Below are positions 10,182 to 20,000 of a stretch of DNA of 20,000 nt, in pieces. A program made the position numbers and the translations under genes. Origin of the DNA: Plakobranchus ocellatus (taxonomy: Eukaryota > Mollusca > Gastropoda > Plakobranchidae). Positions within the stretch are counted from its first letter, which is position 1. Each line of letters starts with the position of its first letter. The notes below the pieces were generated by a model. The model ran no database searches and was not told the DNA's origin. It saw only the letters and a program-made list of their open reading frames with translations. Location: positions 96,096 through 116,095 of the forward strand of contig BLXT01002259.1 of NCBI GenBank assembly GCA_019648995.1, given 5' to 3'.

Positions 10182-13100
10182 AGTTAAATGTTGTTTGTGA
10201 CAACATACAAAATATATTAATTATTGATTTTTACTCCCTCCGAGGGAAGGTTTGTTATTAAAGTTTTTAATAGCTCTTACATTGAAACTTAGTGTTTGTG
10301 TGTCTCTTTTATTTTCATCTCTACGAAAAAAGTGGTCAGCCTTTTTTAAGTACTTGTATGACGTAGAGTAATCGCTCTCAGTTTAGAATATTTACCAATT
10401 GTTAGTACTGGTAAGGTTTAATGAATTTTGCCTGCCTTTATAATTATATCTAGAACATTGAAGAAACCTTTGAGAAAAGAATAATAAGAATCTGGGCGAA
10501 AATTTTTATGTCAAACCTCTCTAATCCAAGTAAAGGAATCGGAGAGCTAGGACAAAAATTGCAGTAATTTTCTTTAAACATTTGTGCATTTTTTTCTGTT
10601 CTGTGTTTATCAGGCGTTAGCTGATCGTCATCAAACACACACCTCTTTAAACAACACTGCATTATTGATAAAACTATTCGTAAGATCTGATGTTACCAAA
10701 ACTAAATGTAAATGATATGACCAAGTCTGGCTGAAGTTTTATTGAAATTTTATTAAACGAATAGCTTTTCATTACTCAGCAGGATTTAGGTTATAATAAT
10801 TCAAACGTCCCGAACTAACCTGGCGTTTACATTTAGACCTTGTAATCGAGCTTGACTCACTATCCGATCAGATATTAACTTTTGTTTTCCACATTTAGAC
10901 ACTTGTAGCTTTTACAAGCATCAATCTAACCTCATCACTCGAAGACCCTCAATATTGGCTACCGACCATCCAATGCACACTAGCTTCAATTTGTCTCCTC
11001 AGGCTTTAATCTGCGTTCCTCTGTTCCGTGACCATCGTATCTATCTTGTCTGGGCTGTAGTTATCTTCTTTTGTGTTAAATATTCATGCACCCTTAAATC
11101 TCCTTCTGGCTATTCTATTTACTTCTTACTTGTTCTTTTTCCTATCTCTTTTACCTTCCTGGTTCGCAGTCCTTTCAGGATATTCATCATTGGACTTTAA
11201 CAAAGAAAGTATGAAATATCAGAACAGTTTCCATTTCTGTAAAACCTCAGGAGGATAAACTTTATTGCATTGTTTTGGCTGCTTTGAATACAAACCTATA
11301 TACGCCTTCTTAAGTTATGGGTGTTTTTTATTTTATTGTATATATTTTTTTTTTTTTGATGATACAGTGTTGTAATCTGCCAGGTTCCAATGAATCTCTT
11401 AACCTCTTTTGTACATTTCGCACTCTGAGATCTTTAATCACTGAACTTTTTGTAAACAGCTTCCAACGCCTCCACCGCAATATCTGCATGTATTCATTAT
11501 ATTGCAAAGAAATAAACAAAAAAAGTTACATGTTATCTCATGAAACGGATACGAATATCAATGCCATTATTTTCTATGGAGATCAAATAAATCTTCTTCA
11601 ACTCTTATTAAAAGTACAGATGCAGCTGTTGAATTCGTTGGTAATGCATCTTATAAGATTTTTATTCCCACTGATCAAAAGCTGTTAAGGTATCTTTGTG
11701 CCTGGTCTTCTAGATTTCTGGATGCTCACCGGCAATGGAATTATTGGAAAGTAATGTCGCGTGGCACCGAAAACACAGACCCGAATCGTCGTAGATTGTA
11801 CGCTCTCGCCATCTCTGGTGACTTGGAAATGGATCACGAATATTATCTTCCCGTGTGTGGTAAAAGTAGTAATGTCTTTTACAAACTTCTAGATCTTTCG
11901 GTTCAAATCACCACGGCCAACCTCAGCAAGCCTCTCCATCCCAGGCATTATTGAGTGTTTGGCGATTTCCTTTGCTTTGTCTTAACCCGCACTGTAACTT
12001 CTCCGACTATCTTATGGACACCGCTATCTAAATCTAGATTCTGGCCAAAACTTAACTCAGGAATTTATATGCATCTCATTCAAACTCTTGTTTCATTCTG
12101 GCTATGTAAATCGAGATCAGGATGTGACTCGGTGTAGATATCTTGAAATATAGACTGATATATTAAGGTGTAGTTTTGCCTAAGTTTAGATCAATATTGA
12201 TATTTTTAGCTAGGTCTACCCCCTAATTAAACTACAGGTTTAAACGCTTACGTACAGCTGACGTCTTTAAACATGAACTTGATTTAAATGACATGATTTC
12301 CTAAGTCCAAATGAGATAGAATGAGAGTGCGATCGAGAGAAGAACATGATGGAGAAAAGTGGAGAGAGTGAAAGTAGAGAATGTCCTAAGCCGCGATCTT
12401 TATTTTTCGTTCCTATTCTTTGATCGAGCCGGATTGATAAGTATGATACATGTAGATTGTTAGTCTTCTCAGCTATAACAATTTCTCCTGATTTTCGTTA
12501 ATATATGTTTTGTTTTTCTTTTAATGATCAAGGTTAGTTAGGATTCAATGTACTTGCATATTATGTTAAGTATATTAACTAATAGGCCTACTATACCCTC
12601 CGCTCTAACGAGTCGCCAGGGAGGCACATCCAGCATTCCCAGTTCATAATGGGCCGTCGATTCGTCATCTTCGATCTCAAAGATTGCGCAAAACCTCGAA
12701 AAATGGTGATGTGTTAGAGTTATCTGGCCTATCCTAAGCTAAAACTTCGATCTTAATCGATATCAAGAATCAACTTTCAAGCCCATGACTCTATTGCATC
12801 TTATATGTTCAAACCAGTACATTATCACAAATACTCCTCTGACGATTCCTGACATAAACTTTAGAGCAAAGTCCTTCTGCACTCTCAATTAAGTCCATCG
12901 ATAATACAAGATCTGAAATTTTAACCCTTTTGTATGTCTGCATTCCTCTAATTAACCTTTACTGCACACATATTTCACAATTTGACATTCTCATAACTAA
13001 AATGGATTGCATTAGAATATTGTTTTGCCTAGATAAGCAGGGTCATACATGTTCAAACCAAGGAAGCACATATATCCTAGAGTATAAAACGGTGTTAATG

Positions 13101-13985
13101 CGACACACGCAGCAATATTGTGTGACTTCCTCTCTTATAGAACGCTAAATTCATCTTCCACAGATTCCTCCTATTCTTCAATATAAAACTATTCGTCACC
13201 TGGAGCGTTTCAATAGCAACGAAGCCAAAACAAGTGCAAATTACAAAATCTGGGTTGAATGAAAAAAAAGCAAGGTCATGTTATTATGACATTATAACGA
13301 ATGATTTCAAAGATGAAAATTATATGAGAGAAATGTAATTATGTGGAGAAGAAAAATTGCGGGTGCAAACTTTAAATGTTTCGCGCATGATTTTATTTCT
13401 CGGTCAGGATTTGGATTACCTTTTGTGATAAAAGTTTTCAACGTTTCAGATGAACATTATGTTTGTAGGCCTACCTAAATCTTATTTTATTAGAGCTAGG
13501 CCTAATGTGTACATGTAATGCCTAAACAAATTTTTGTGGAGCGTCAATAAAATCCACAAAAATATACATACGTTATTCCAGATCATGCCATTTTGTGTCG
13601 GCTTATTTTAAAATCCAAAAGTTGTTTTACGGACTAACAAAGCGACATTTTATAGGCCTAATTATACCTTATTAAGTAATAAAAAATAATGTTGCAGTTA
13701 GATATTTCAACAGCCTCAAATCTGGTGATGTGACGTTTTTTCTGCGTAGAACACACATTAGGCTCCATCAGGGTTAGATCTCTAGAGTGATATACGTCTG
13801 AATCAACAGAGTAATTTTATCCATGTAGATTTCTAGATATAGGTCAGTTATTAGATCTAAATTGATACATCGGAATCTCATCTTATTTCCTACAATGCGC
13901 ATGTTATTTAGGTATAGATTCTAGGTCCACCTCGATCTAGATTTTTGAAGTGACATCTCATTTGATTATTCGTAATCTCGTACTC

Positions 13986-13988
<3 letters not shown>
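10182..13988. other. long non-coding stretch with small motifs
   Basis: No gene is recognisable. From about 10780 to 12130 the plus strand is pyrimidine-rich with several short open frames (10955-11200, 11317-11688, 11754-11954, 11955-12137), none with a domain. 12305-12385 is purine-rich. ATCAATATTGAT (12190-12201) and GTAGGCCTAC (13465-13474) are perfect palindromes. From about 13780 to 13945 the words 'tagatct' and 'ctagat' are frequent. A slightly more GC-rich patch at 12598-12720 shows no assignable structure. Confidence 0.4.

Positions 13989-14036
<48 letters not shown>
13989..14036 (+). repeat. (CT)24 microsatellite
   Basis: Uninterrupted CT dinucleotides for 48 bases, followed by the imperfect 'gtctccctctcccc'. 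The Ser/Leu-rich frame at 13950-14144 is only this repeat translated. Confidence 0.98.
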
Positions 14037-14040
<4 letters not shown>

Positions 14041-14041
<1 letters not shown>

Positions 14042-14610
14042 CCTCTCCCCCGTGAATCCCGTTTTTACAGTTCTCCTCAGCCGTTCGAAGAACGTTATTC
14101 AGCTTCTAGTATGTTTAATAATGGCATGCATTTTTTTTCAATGAAGACTATTTCTAAAATATTCCAGTGAGCAATATCTTTTACTTCATTTTTTACCAAG
14201 GTTCCTTGGTGTTCTGACAAACCTTGTCGGCAACACTTGATTTTTCATAAACACTGGAGCTGAAATCAAACTAATTTAAAGGGAACTAATTCATACACGC
14301 TTGTAAATGTACTAATATATCCTGTATATCGATTTGACTCCTAAGAGAGTAAAATAATCCTCTTGAAAGAAAACCGATAGACCCAATATTGTCTTTTTGT
14401 GGATGTGGTATGGTGTCTTAATTCATACTTTCCCCTGAAAGAAACGTACGAAAAAAGTATACTTATGCTTATTTCATTTTTATCCTTTTCCAAGTTGTAA
14501 GCTGTAAGCTACAGTAGGATTCGGTTTTCGATTGTGGTATTTTGAACCGTGAGCTATCTTGTTTAAGTACCCTTTGCTTCAGCTGATTACTTAAATGACA
14601 TAATCAATAA
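14041..14610. other. intergenic, no gene seen
   Basis: AT-rich sequence with no long open frame. A small direct duplication, 'gtaagct gtaagct', sits near 14497-14510. Confidence 0.45.
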
Positions 14611-14614
14611 TCTT

Positions 14615-15015
14615 CTTGGTGCATGCTCTAAAGTCCATGAGTCCACTTTCCTTTCGCAATTTCCAGGACGCTGATTCAGATCTGAATTGCGCATGGAGAA
14701 ACACATTGACGGTATCGATCAGAAATATCAGGAAAGATGAAATGAAAAAGCATTTAGTTATCGTGATGCCACCCGCAAGTCTCAGTGCTGTTCGATTGCT
14801 CAGTTCCCGAACGATGTTCTGCGTGAAAAGAGGAGGGGTGCCATGAGTGCGGAAGCAAACATGTTGTTAGTCCTTTGACAAGCCATGCTCCAGGCCCATG
14901 GCCAGAATCTCGCTCGGACTTTCAGGACAACAAGAGCAGCTTTTACCAGGCTGGAAATGAAGAGCAAAGCTAACCGTGCTGTGCGGCTGCTTCATATCAT
15001 GTGGTAGTGATGGGA
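14615..15015. other. higher-GC patch, possible degraded coding remnant
   Basis: About 400 bases have clearly higher GC than their surroundings. The plus strand is open from 14616 to 14846 (76 codons from ATG, ending KRGGVP). The minus strand has another open frame at 14867-15169. Neither product resembles a family I know, and stops separate them. It could be a relic of a transposon or of an exon. I give no function. Confidence 0.25.
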
Positions 15016-17170
15016 TGCTATTGTAATATTGTATTAAAATGCATATTGATCTGTGAATAACGATATTCATTATTATAGATTTGGGTGTAATCATTTTTTC
15101 ATGAAAAAACATCTCATAAAGGTAGCGACACGGCTCTTTACGTATTTTTATAAAAAGCAGGAATATCACTAGAATTTATTTAATCCATGGGGAGTGTAGA
15201 GTAACTTCGATTTGATCACATTTCGGGACGTTTTCTTAATATATAAATAGCTATAGCCTATTATATGTTATTGAAGTCAACTATCAAAATAAAGTATCTA
15301 AAAGACAATAGTATTGCTAACATCAGCAGAGTGTGCTTTATAGATGGAAAATAGGTACAGATAGTTTCAATACAATGTATTTGTGCAGTGTCTACATGGC
15401 TATAAATGGAAGTAAAGGAGCAGTTTCAAATGAAATTCAACCACGGCGAAAGAAATGGTATGTAAAGAAATAATCACTAATCTAGAACAATTTCAAATAT
15501 TTTAAACACAGCAGAGATTCTTTTGCTTAACTCGAAATAGCTCAGGGTATTCAAAATAGTCGTGGTCTACAAGTGTCTTTAACTTGATGTAAATGGCCAG
15601 AGATGACAAGACAACAAAGGGTGATTGTTTCATCAAAATGAATCTAGACATTCTTGTCATAAGTAACCTTGTTATTAACGTGTGACTTGTACTATCTTCA
15701 AATTTGCCTTTGTCATTGAAAAGATACAAAGATAGATCATTATAAATAAGTTAGGTCCCCGAAAACCTTGGAATCTTTGTTTAAATATAGTAGAGATAAC
15801 TCAAGAGGTGAGACTTACTCCTGACTTCCCCATCCCCATGCTATCAACTGGTGGTTCCTGATTGCAATTTTTCTTTTCTTTTTTACTTTTTTTTTAATTC
15901 ATACTGAGGTGTCGCTTACGTTATGTCAAAACTATGTTAGTTAAGATCCTTGGATGATTGGTATGGGATAGATATGCTACCCGCCCATCCTTGTTTTAAT
16001 GAGATTCTGTCGTTGCCAAAGCATTGTTATGTTACAATTATTCCTGTGATAACGTGTGATGCTATCACTATATAAGAATTCAGTCCCTCTTTTGCTTTTG
16101 TACTCCACGCTTTTAACTTTCAGTATTAACTTTCTTTCGCAAGTGTTGAAAGAGTATGGCTGTTGGATGAGATGGTTTATTATTTTTATGAAAGTATCAT
16201 TTTAATGCATACTTACAGTTCGATGTTGTGATACATAGGTTTTGGTTTTTTTGTTAATGTTTCTTATTACAAAAAAAGAAAAGAACATTCACAGAGACAA
16301 CAGGCAAAAAGAAGTTATGGCACCCAATAAACTAAGATGTTCCCAAAGTGAAAGAAAGCGGCGAGGGAGAGGAGAAACCAGTCATAATTTATGAATAGAA
16401 AGCATAACAAGATCTATTTTGATTATTGCAAAAATAATATGATTTAAGATCATATTGTATTAGATTTTAAGAACCAAAATTTCCAGACTTTTCCTAATTG
16501 GCCTCTGTTTGCTCTGCTGAGCAACAATGAATTCCCACATGTTTTAGATTGAGCTTGTGCTCTTCTTGCCTCACAAGGCTCCTCATCAAATCAAAACAAA
16601 AGTTATAACATGGTTTAGCGCAGTCGAAAGTGAGAACTGCTTTCAACAAAAAACCTGAACATTAAAAATCATTTTGATAGTGAAACAACATAGTGAAAAT
16701 GTCAGCATCATTCGGCTCATGTTTTGAGTTTTATTCTGCTTTATTGACTGCATTATTTGTTCTCACATGGGACACAATTACAATAGCTTAAACATTACAA
16801 TCTTTACTTTTATCATTGACGTTATCAAGAGTATTATTTAGTATTATTAAATCCATTACTACATGTAATACTAAAATGGTATTAACTCTATGATAATTTG
16901 AAAACGCAGACATAAATTTTAAGCTTGGATTTAGAACTTCATTAGACCTAGTTTGGTAGAAATGAATAAAAAGATTGCCTATTTGAAATGCTAATATAAA
17001 AAAGGTACATGTAAAGAATAATCAGTAGACTCCACCTTCTTATGATTGTTACCTACAGTTACTATTGAAGGGAATAAAGTAAAGTTTATCATATAATTAT
17101 AGAAGTCATTCAAAACTCTTTTCAATAAATGATGAGATTTAGGTTATCTTTTTGAGTCATTCCATTTGGT
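15016..17170. other. intergenic, no firm gene
   Basis: Mostly AT-rich. A 75-codon minus-strand frame at 15502-15729 ends before TAA and reads less like low-complexity sequence than most here. It lacks an ATG at its listed start and any known domain. A pyrimidine-rich tract lies at 15866-15898. A purine-rich patch is at 16268-16380. Nothing else is recognised. Confidence 0.4.
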
Positions 17171-17183
17171 AATATAATGTATA

Positions 17184-17447
17184 GTGCAGATCTCTAATGA
17201 AGGGTACATAGGTAGTGAAACTCTAATTTATCCAGGGGGATATATACATGAAAGAGGCGTTGGTTTCTTATTAGATGTATCAACGGCAAAAAGTCTGCGG
17301 AATTGGTGTCCAATTTCAGATAAAGTAGTTATAGCTAAAATGGTAGCCAAACCATCAAATCTAGGAAGTATTCAAATGTATGCATCAACATCTGACAGTG
17401 AAGATGTAAAAATAGAAAGCTTTATAAAGAAATAGCAAAAGCAAAAG
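17184..17447 (+). pseudogene. LINE (non-LTR retrotransposon) endonuclease domain, 5' fragment
   Basis: The translation contains GGYIHERGVGFLL, AKSLRNWCPISDKVV, AKP and IQMYASTSDSED. This is the conserved block of the apurinic-like endonuclease (EEP family) carried by LINEs, which nicks target DNA for target-primed reverse transcription. The amino-terminal part of the domain with the first catalytic residues is missing, so the copy is probably 5' truncated near 17150-17184. The open frame hits TAG at 17433-17435. A frameshift is needed to join the downstream half at 19048. The listed opening codon at 17184 is GTG, not a real start. The fold-back element begins at 17448. The LINE clade is not resolved here. 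Confidence 0.85.
17437..17447 (+). repeat. left target-site duplication
   Basis: AAAAGCAAAAG directly precedes the terminal GGTAGTT of the inserted element. It matches GAAAGCAAAAG at 19037-19047 in 10 of 11 positions. Since the surrounding host is itself A-rich, a duplication length of 10 or 11 cannot be distinguished. Confidence 0.75.
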
Positions 17448-17541
17448 GGTAGTTATTATTTAACAAATAACACAAGATATCGCGAGATAACACAAGATAT
17501 CCCGAGATAACACAAGATATCCCGAGATAACACTAAATTGC
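17448..17541 (+). repeat. outermost copy of the terminal head
   Basis: A 94-bp segment with head sequence, three or so array units and 'cactaaattgc', directly followed by a second head at 17542. The second head, not this one, is the better match to the right end (both read 'cacgagatatcgcgagataacatgag'-like; this one has 'cacaag'). The outer copy therefore looks like an added or duplicated end. Confidence 0.75.
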
Positions 17542-17752
17542 GGTAGTTATTATTTAACAAATAACACGAGATATCGCGAGATAACATGAGATATCCTGAG
17601 ATGACACGAGATAACATGAGATAACATGAGATATCATCAGATAACATGAGATATCCTGAGATAACATGTGATATCACGAGATAACGTGATATCACGGGAT
17701 AACATGAGATATCATGAAATAACATGGGCTATCATGAGATATCACTAAATTG
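17542..17752 (+). repeat. left arm decamer array
   Basis: Begins with the second head GGTAGTTATT. It continues as alternating ten-base units close to ATGAGATAAC and ATGAGATATC, and closes with CACTAAATTG at 17743-17752. The array is about 200 bp against about 550 bp in the right arm, so the arms have changed length independently. The minus-strand frame at 17456-17725 is the array translated. Confidence 0.9.
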
Positions 17753-17840
17753 TAACAAGTATCACGTCAAACTGCACCTGGCAATCCATCCTCAACTCAA
17801 AAAAACCAAATGGTCAAATCAAGTAGAGTCTTTTACGTTG

Positions 17841-17995
17841 GGTAGTTATTTTTTTAGCAAATAACTTGAGATATCGAGAGATAACATAAGATATCATGAC
17901 ATAACATAAAATATCCTGAGATTAGATTAATTATCTCGAGATAACGTGATATTATCCGAGAAAACATGATATATTCTAAGATAATACTAAAGTGC
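17841..17995 (+). repeat. third, internal, diverged terminal head
   Basis: GGTAGTTATTTTTTTAGCAA followed by degenerate GATAT/GATAAC units and ending 'tactaaagtgc'. This repeats, in the same orientation and with the same order of parts, the heads at 17448 and 17542. It is more diverged than they are. It could be the relic of an earlier nested copy or of an ancestral tandem arrangement. Confidence 0.75.
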
Positions 17996-18413
17996 ATCTT
18001 GAAATATCTTGAAATATAAGGCACATTAATTAAAATGTCTGTTTTCTTTAAAAAGTATGTTATTACAATGGTATTGATTATTACAACATTAAACACATTA
18101 CTTGATTTGACCATTTGGTTTTGTAAACGTTTTCAACTCATCTTGAAGTACCTATATAAGGTATATTGATTATAGACATTTTCAAGTGTTTGCTTTTTTA
18201 AAAAATGGTGTACTTACAATAGTTTTGATACTGCAACATAAAAGACATTGCTTGATTTGAGCATTCAGTTTTGTAAAATGTTCTTATTCCATTTTGAAAT
18301 ACCTTGAAATATGAGGCAATTGATTATAGATTTTCAAATGTTTGTTTTCTTTAAAAAATGTTTAATTAAAATGATGTTGATGCTTGCAACGTAAAAGACT
18401 TAACTTGATTTGA
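17996..18413. repeat. ~150-bp tandem repeat in transposon core, about 2.7 copies
   Basis: The word CTTGATTTGA begins at 18101, 18251 and 18404 (spacings 150 and 153). A 'tcttgaaatacct'-like word recurs near 17998, 18140 and 18292, and 'gttttcttt(a)aaaaa' also recurs. Copies are diverged by point changes and small indels. The unit edge coincides with the inner edge of the right arm. The minus-strand frame at 17854-18114 is not a gene. Confidence 0.85.
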
Positions 18414-18476
18414 TTCGGTTTTTTTTAGGATGAATTGCCAGGTTCAGTTTGATGTGTTACTTGTTACAATTTAGTG

Positions 18477-19019
18477 ATATCTCATGATAGCCCATGTTAT
18501 TTCATGATATTTCATGTTATCCCGTGATATCACATGTTATGTCGTGATATCTCATGCTATCTGATGATATCTCATGTTATCCCATGATATCTCATATTAT
18601 CTCATGATATCTATGTTATCTGATGATATCTCATGCTATCCCATGATATCTCATATTATCTCATGATATCTCATGCTATCTGATGATATCTCATGTTATC
18701 CCATGATATCTCATATTATCTCATGATATCTATGTTATCTGATGATATCTCATGTTATCCATGATATCTCATATTATCTCATGTTATCTCATGTTATCTC
18801 ATGATATCTCATGTTATCTGATGATATCTCATGTTATCTCATGTTATCTCATATTATCTCATGTTATCTCATCTTATCTCATGATATCTCATGTTATCTG
18901 ATGATATCTCATGTTATCACATGTTATCTCATGTTATCTCATGATATCTCATGTTATCTCATGATATATCGTGTTATCTCAGGATATCTCATGTTATCTC
19001 GCGATATCTCGTGTTATTT
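18477..19019. repeat. right arm decamer array with 60-bp higher-order unit
   Basis: About 54 tandem ten-base units, alternately GATATCTCAT and GTTATCTCAT with variants. Between about 18582 and 18770 a six-unit block starting CCATGATATC recurs at 18582, 18641, 18701 and 18759 (spacings 59, 60, 58), which forms a higher-order repeat. The plus-strand frame at 18811-19056 (runs of SCYLM) is the array translated. Confidence 0.93.
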
Positions 19020-19036
19020 GTTAAATAATAACTACC

Positions 19037-19047
19037 GAAAGCAAAAG
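19037..19047 (+). repeat. right target-site duplication
   Basis: GAAAGCAAAAG directly follows the terminal AACTACC of the element. It is the partner of 17437-17447, with the first base different. Confidence 0.75.
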
Positions 19048-20000
19048 GCCATCTAAAATCAAGGAGAAAATAATAGTAATGGGAGATTTCAATGCAAAAG
19101 TTGGGGATGAAAGAGTAGAAGATGTTGTTGGGCCCAGTGGCATAGGGACTGGAAATGAGTGTGGAAGTAGGCTAATTGAATGATGCCAAATCAATGAGTT
19201 TACCATCCCAAATACTGGATATCAAAACCACCCTAGGCGACAGTGGACGTGGAAGAGCCCCGGAGATTGAATACAAACAAAATAGATTACATCTTCATTC
19301 AGAAACAATTCCGAAACGCCGTCAAAACATCGAAATCACTGCTACGAGCCGACTGTCATTGAGATCATATTCCAGTAATGTGTATATTTCAGATGAAATT
19401 TAAGAAATTAGGAAAGGCAAAGACTAATCCTACATTCCAAATGGACTTACTAAAATCTGATGAAATATTGAGAGACAAAATGCTATAGCTTTGCATAACA
19501 AATATGAGACTCTAAATAACATCTCATGGATTAATCAACAATGTCAGGAAATAGAGCAAAAGCTAAATATAGACAGGTAAGAAATCAAATGCAGTAGCCC
19601 TGGCTGCATCAAATCAAAAAATGGAACAATGTTAATGGAAAAAGAAGGAAATACTAAACAGATGGTCAGAATATTCGAAAGATCTTGATAGGTGCAAAAA
19701 ACCCAAAATAGAGAAAAACAAAGCAGGCCCAACTATCCTTAAAAAGGAGGTAGAAGCAGCAATAAAGAAAATGAAAAATGGAAAAGCCACAGGACCAGAA
19801 AATAAACGAGTAGAAATAATTTAAGCATTTGATAATTTAAGAGTGGATCTAAAATCAAAACTTCTCAATTCAATATACGATAGTGGTACAATTACAGAGG
19901 ATTTTTGTAAATCTGGTTTTACAGTATTGCCTTAAAACACCAGGAGCAACAGAATGTGAACGATAAAGGGACTAGAAATGCAATGTTCACTTTGTCAATG
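19048..20000 (+). pseudogene. LINE endonuclease (3' part) and reverse transcriptase, decayed
   Basis: The frame around 19049-19165 reads KIIVMGDFNAKVGDERVED, the catalytic Asp-Asn block of LINE endonucleases. Then follow RQWTWKSPGD, a frameshift near 19268, NKIDYIFI, and ADC...DH at about 19350-19368, where the catalytic Asp-His is kept but a TGA precedes it. The linker continues to a CIKSKNG block and NRWSEY. The beginning of the reverse transcriptase follows, with EVEAAIKKMKNGKATGPE (19747-19800). In-frame stops lie at 19822 and 19933, with a frameshift after the second. At about 19960-19965 the text jumps from TECE to KGTRNAMFTLSM, omitting the stretch that separates these blocks in related elements. 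The element runs past the window end. It cannot encode a working enzyme. Confidence 0.88.

Larger units (their letters stand above)
17448..19036. mobile_element. Fold-back DNA transposon (non-autonomous, long inverted ends)
   Basis: The left end GGTAGTTATTATTTAAC is the exact reverse complement of the right end at 19020-19036. The agreement continues: the rightmost 58 or so bases match, inverted, the second left copy starting at 17542. Inner arm sequences also match in inverse orientation: 17743-17826 pairs with 18404-18476 (cactaaattgtaacaag / cttgttacaatttagtg). The arms are arrays of a 10-bp unit. The middle is a ~150-bp tandem repeat. No transposase is encoded. Long repetitive inverted ends with a 10-11-bp duplication recall Mutator-like elements and Drosophila FB elements; which superfamily mobilised it is inference. 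It sits inside a LINE endonuclease domain, which gives independent proof of insertion. Confidence 0.88.

Noticed and set aside
11317..11688. 123-codon plus-strand frame
   Set aside because: It starts in a T-run, shows no recognisable motif, and fits chance in a pyrimidine-rich strand.
11875..11905. tRNA or SINE internal promoter ('ggttcaaatca', B-box-like)
   Set aside because: No matching A box or cloverleaf arms could be built around it.
17456..17725. 89-codon minus-strand frame rich in SCYLMLS repeats
   Set aside because: It is the decamer array translated; composition follows the repeat and not a protein.
17996..18413. Helitron-derived element suggested by the 150-bp tandem core
   Set aside because: Helitron relatives lack matching inverted ends and do not duplicate their target. 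Both are present here.
18811..19056. 81-codon plus-strand frame of the same type
   Set aside because: It is again the right-arm array read as codons, ending in the element terminus.
19176..19403. 75-codon plus-strand frame over the LINE
   Set aside because: It overlaps the endonuclease coding sequence in part out of frame. The real similarity is in the frames carrying GDFNAKVG and NKIDYIF.

Overview
The window is AT-rich eukaryotic DNA (about two thirds A+T by eye) and is gene-poor. It has long non-coding stretches, homopolymer runs, a (CT)24 microsatellite, several tandem repeats, a decayed non-LTR retrotransposon and a fold-back DNA transposon. Nothing looks bacterial or viral. The one convincing intact gene is a single-exon class A GPCR on the minus strand. 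It resembles the lineage-expanded, chemosensory-like receptors of gastropods. With the frequent 'aggccta' and 'tagatct' words and the general texture, my best guess is a heterobranch snail or slug. That placement is inference.

Layout. 1-29 is a poly(A) tract. 559-828 is a nearly perfect 133-bp tandem duplication. About 2000-2830 is an old tandem repeat of four copies with a 217-234 bp period. 5020-5246 holds 43-bp repeats built around a GACATG-C-CATGTC palindrome. 5681-6754 (minus) is the GPCR. 9352-9418 is a 67-nt near-perfect palindrome abutting a diverged 123-bp duplication. 10000-10181 is an exon-like open segment behind a strong splice acceptor. 13989-14036 is the (CT)n run. About 14615-15015 is a higher-GC patch that may be degraded coding sequence.

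The most interesting part is 17184-20000. A LINE with endonuclease and reverse transcriptase domains is split inside its endonuclease region by an approximately 1.6-kb element (17448-19036). The element has matching inverted ends and is flanked by AAAGCAAAAG at both sides (11-bp windows matching at 10). Its long arms are arrays of a 10-bp GATA-containing unit. Its middle is a ~150-bp tandem repeat, and it carries two extra copies of its terminal sequence. The LINE itself is dead: it has stops, frameshifts and at least one, probably two, internal deletions.

The genes form no operon or pathway. The window reads as one receptor gene in repeat-rich intergenic DNA.
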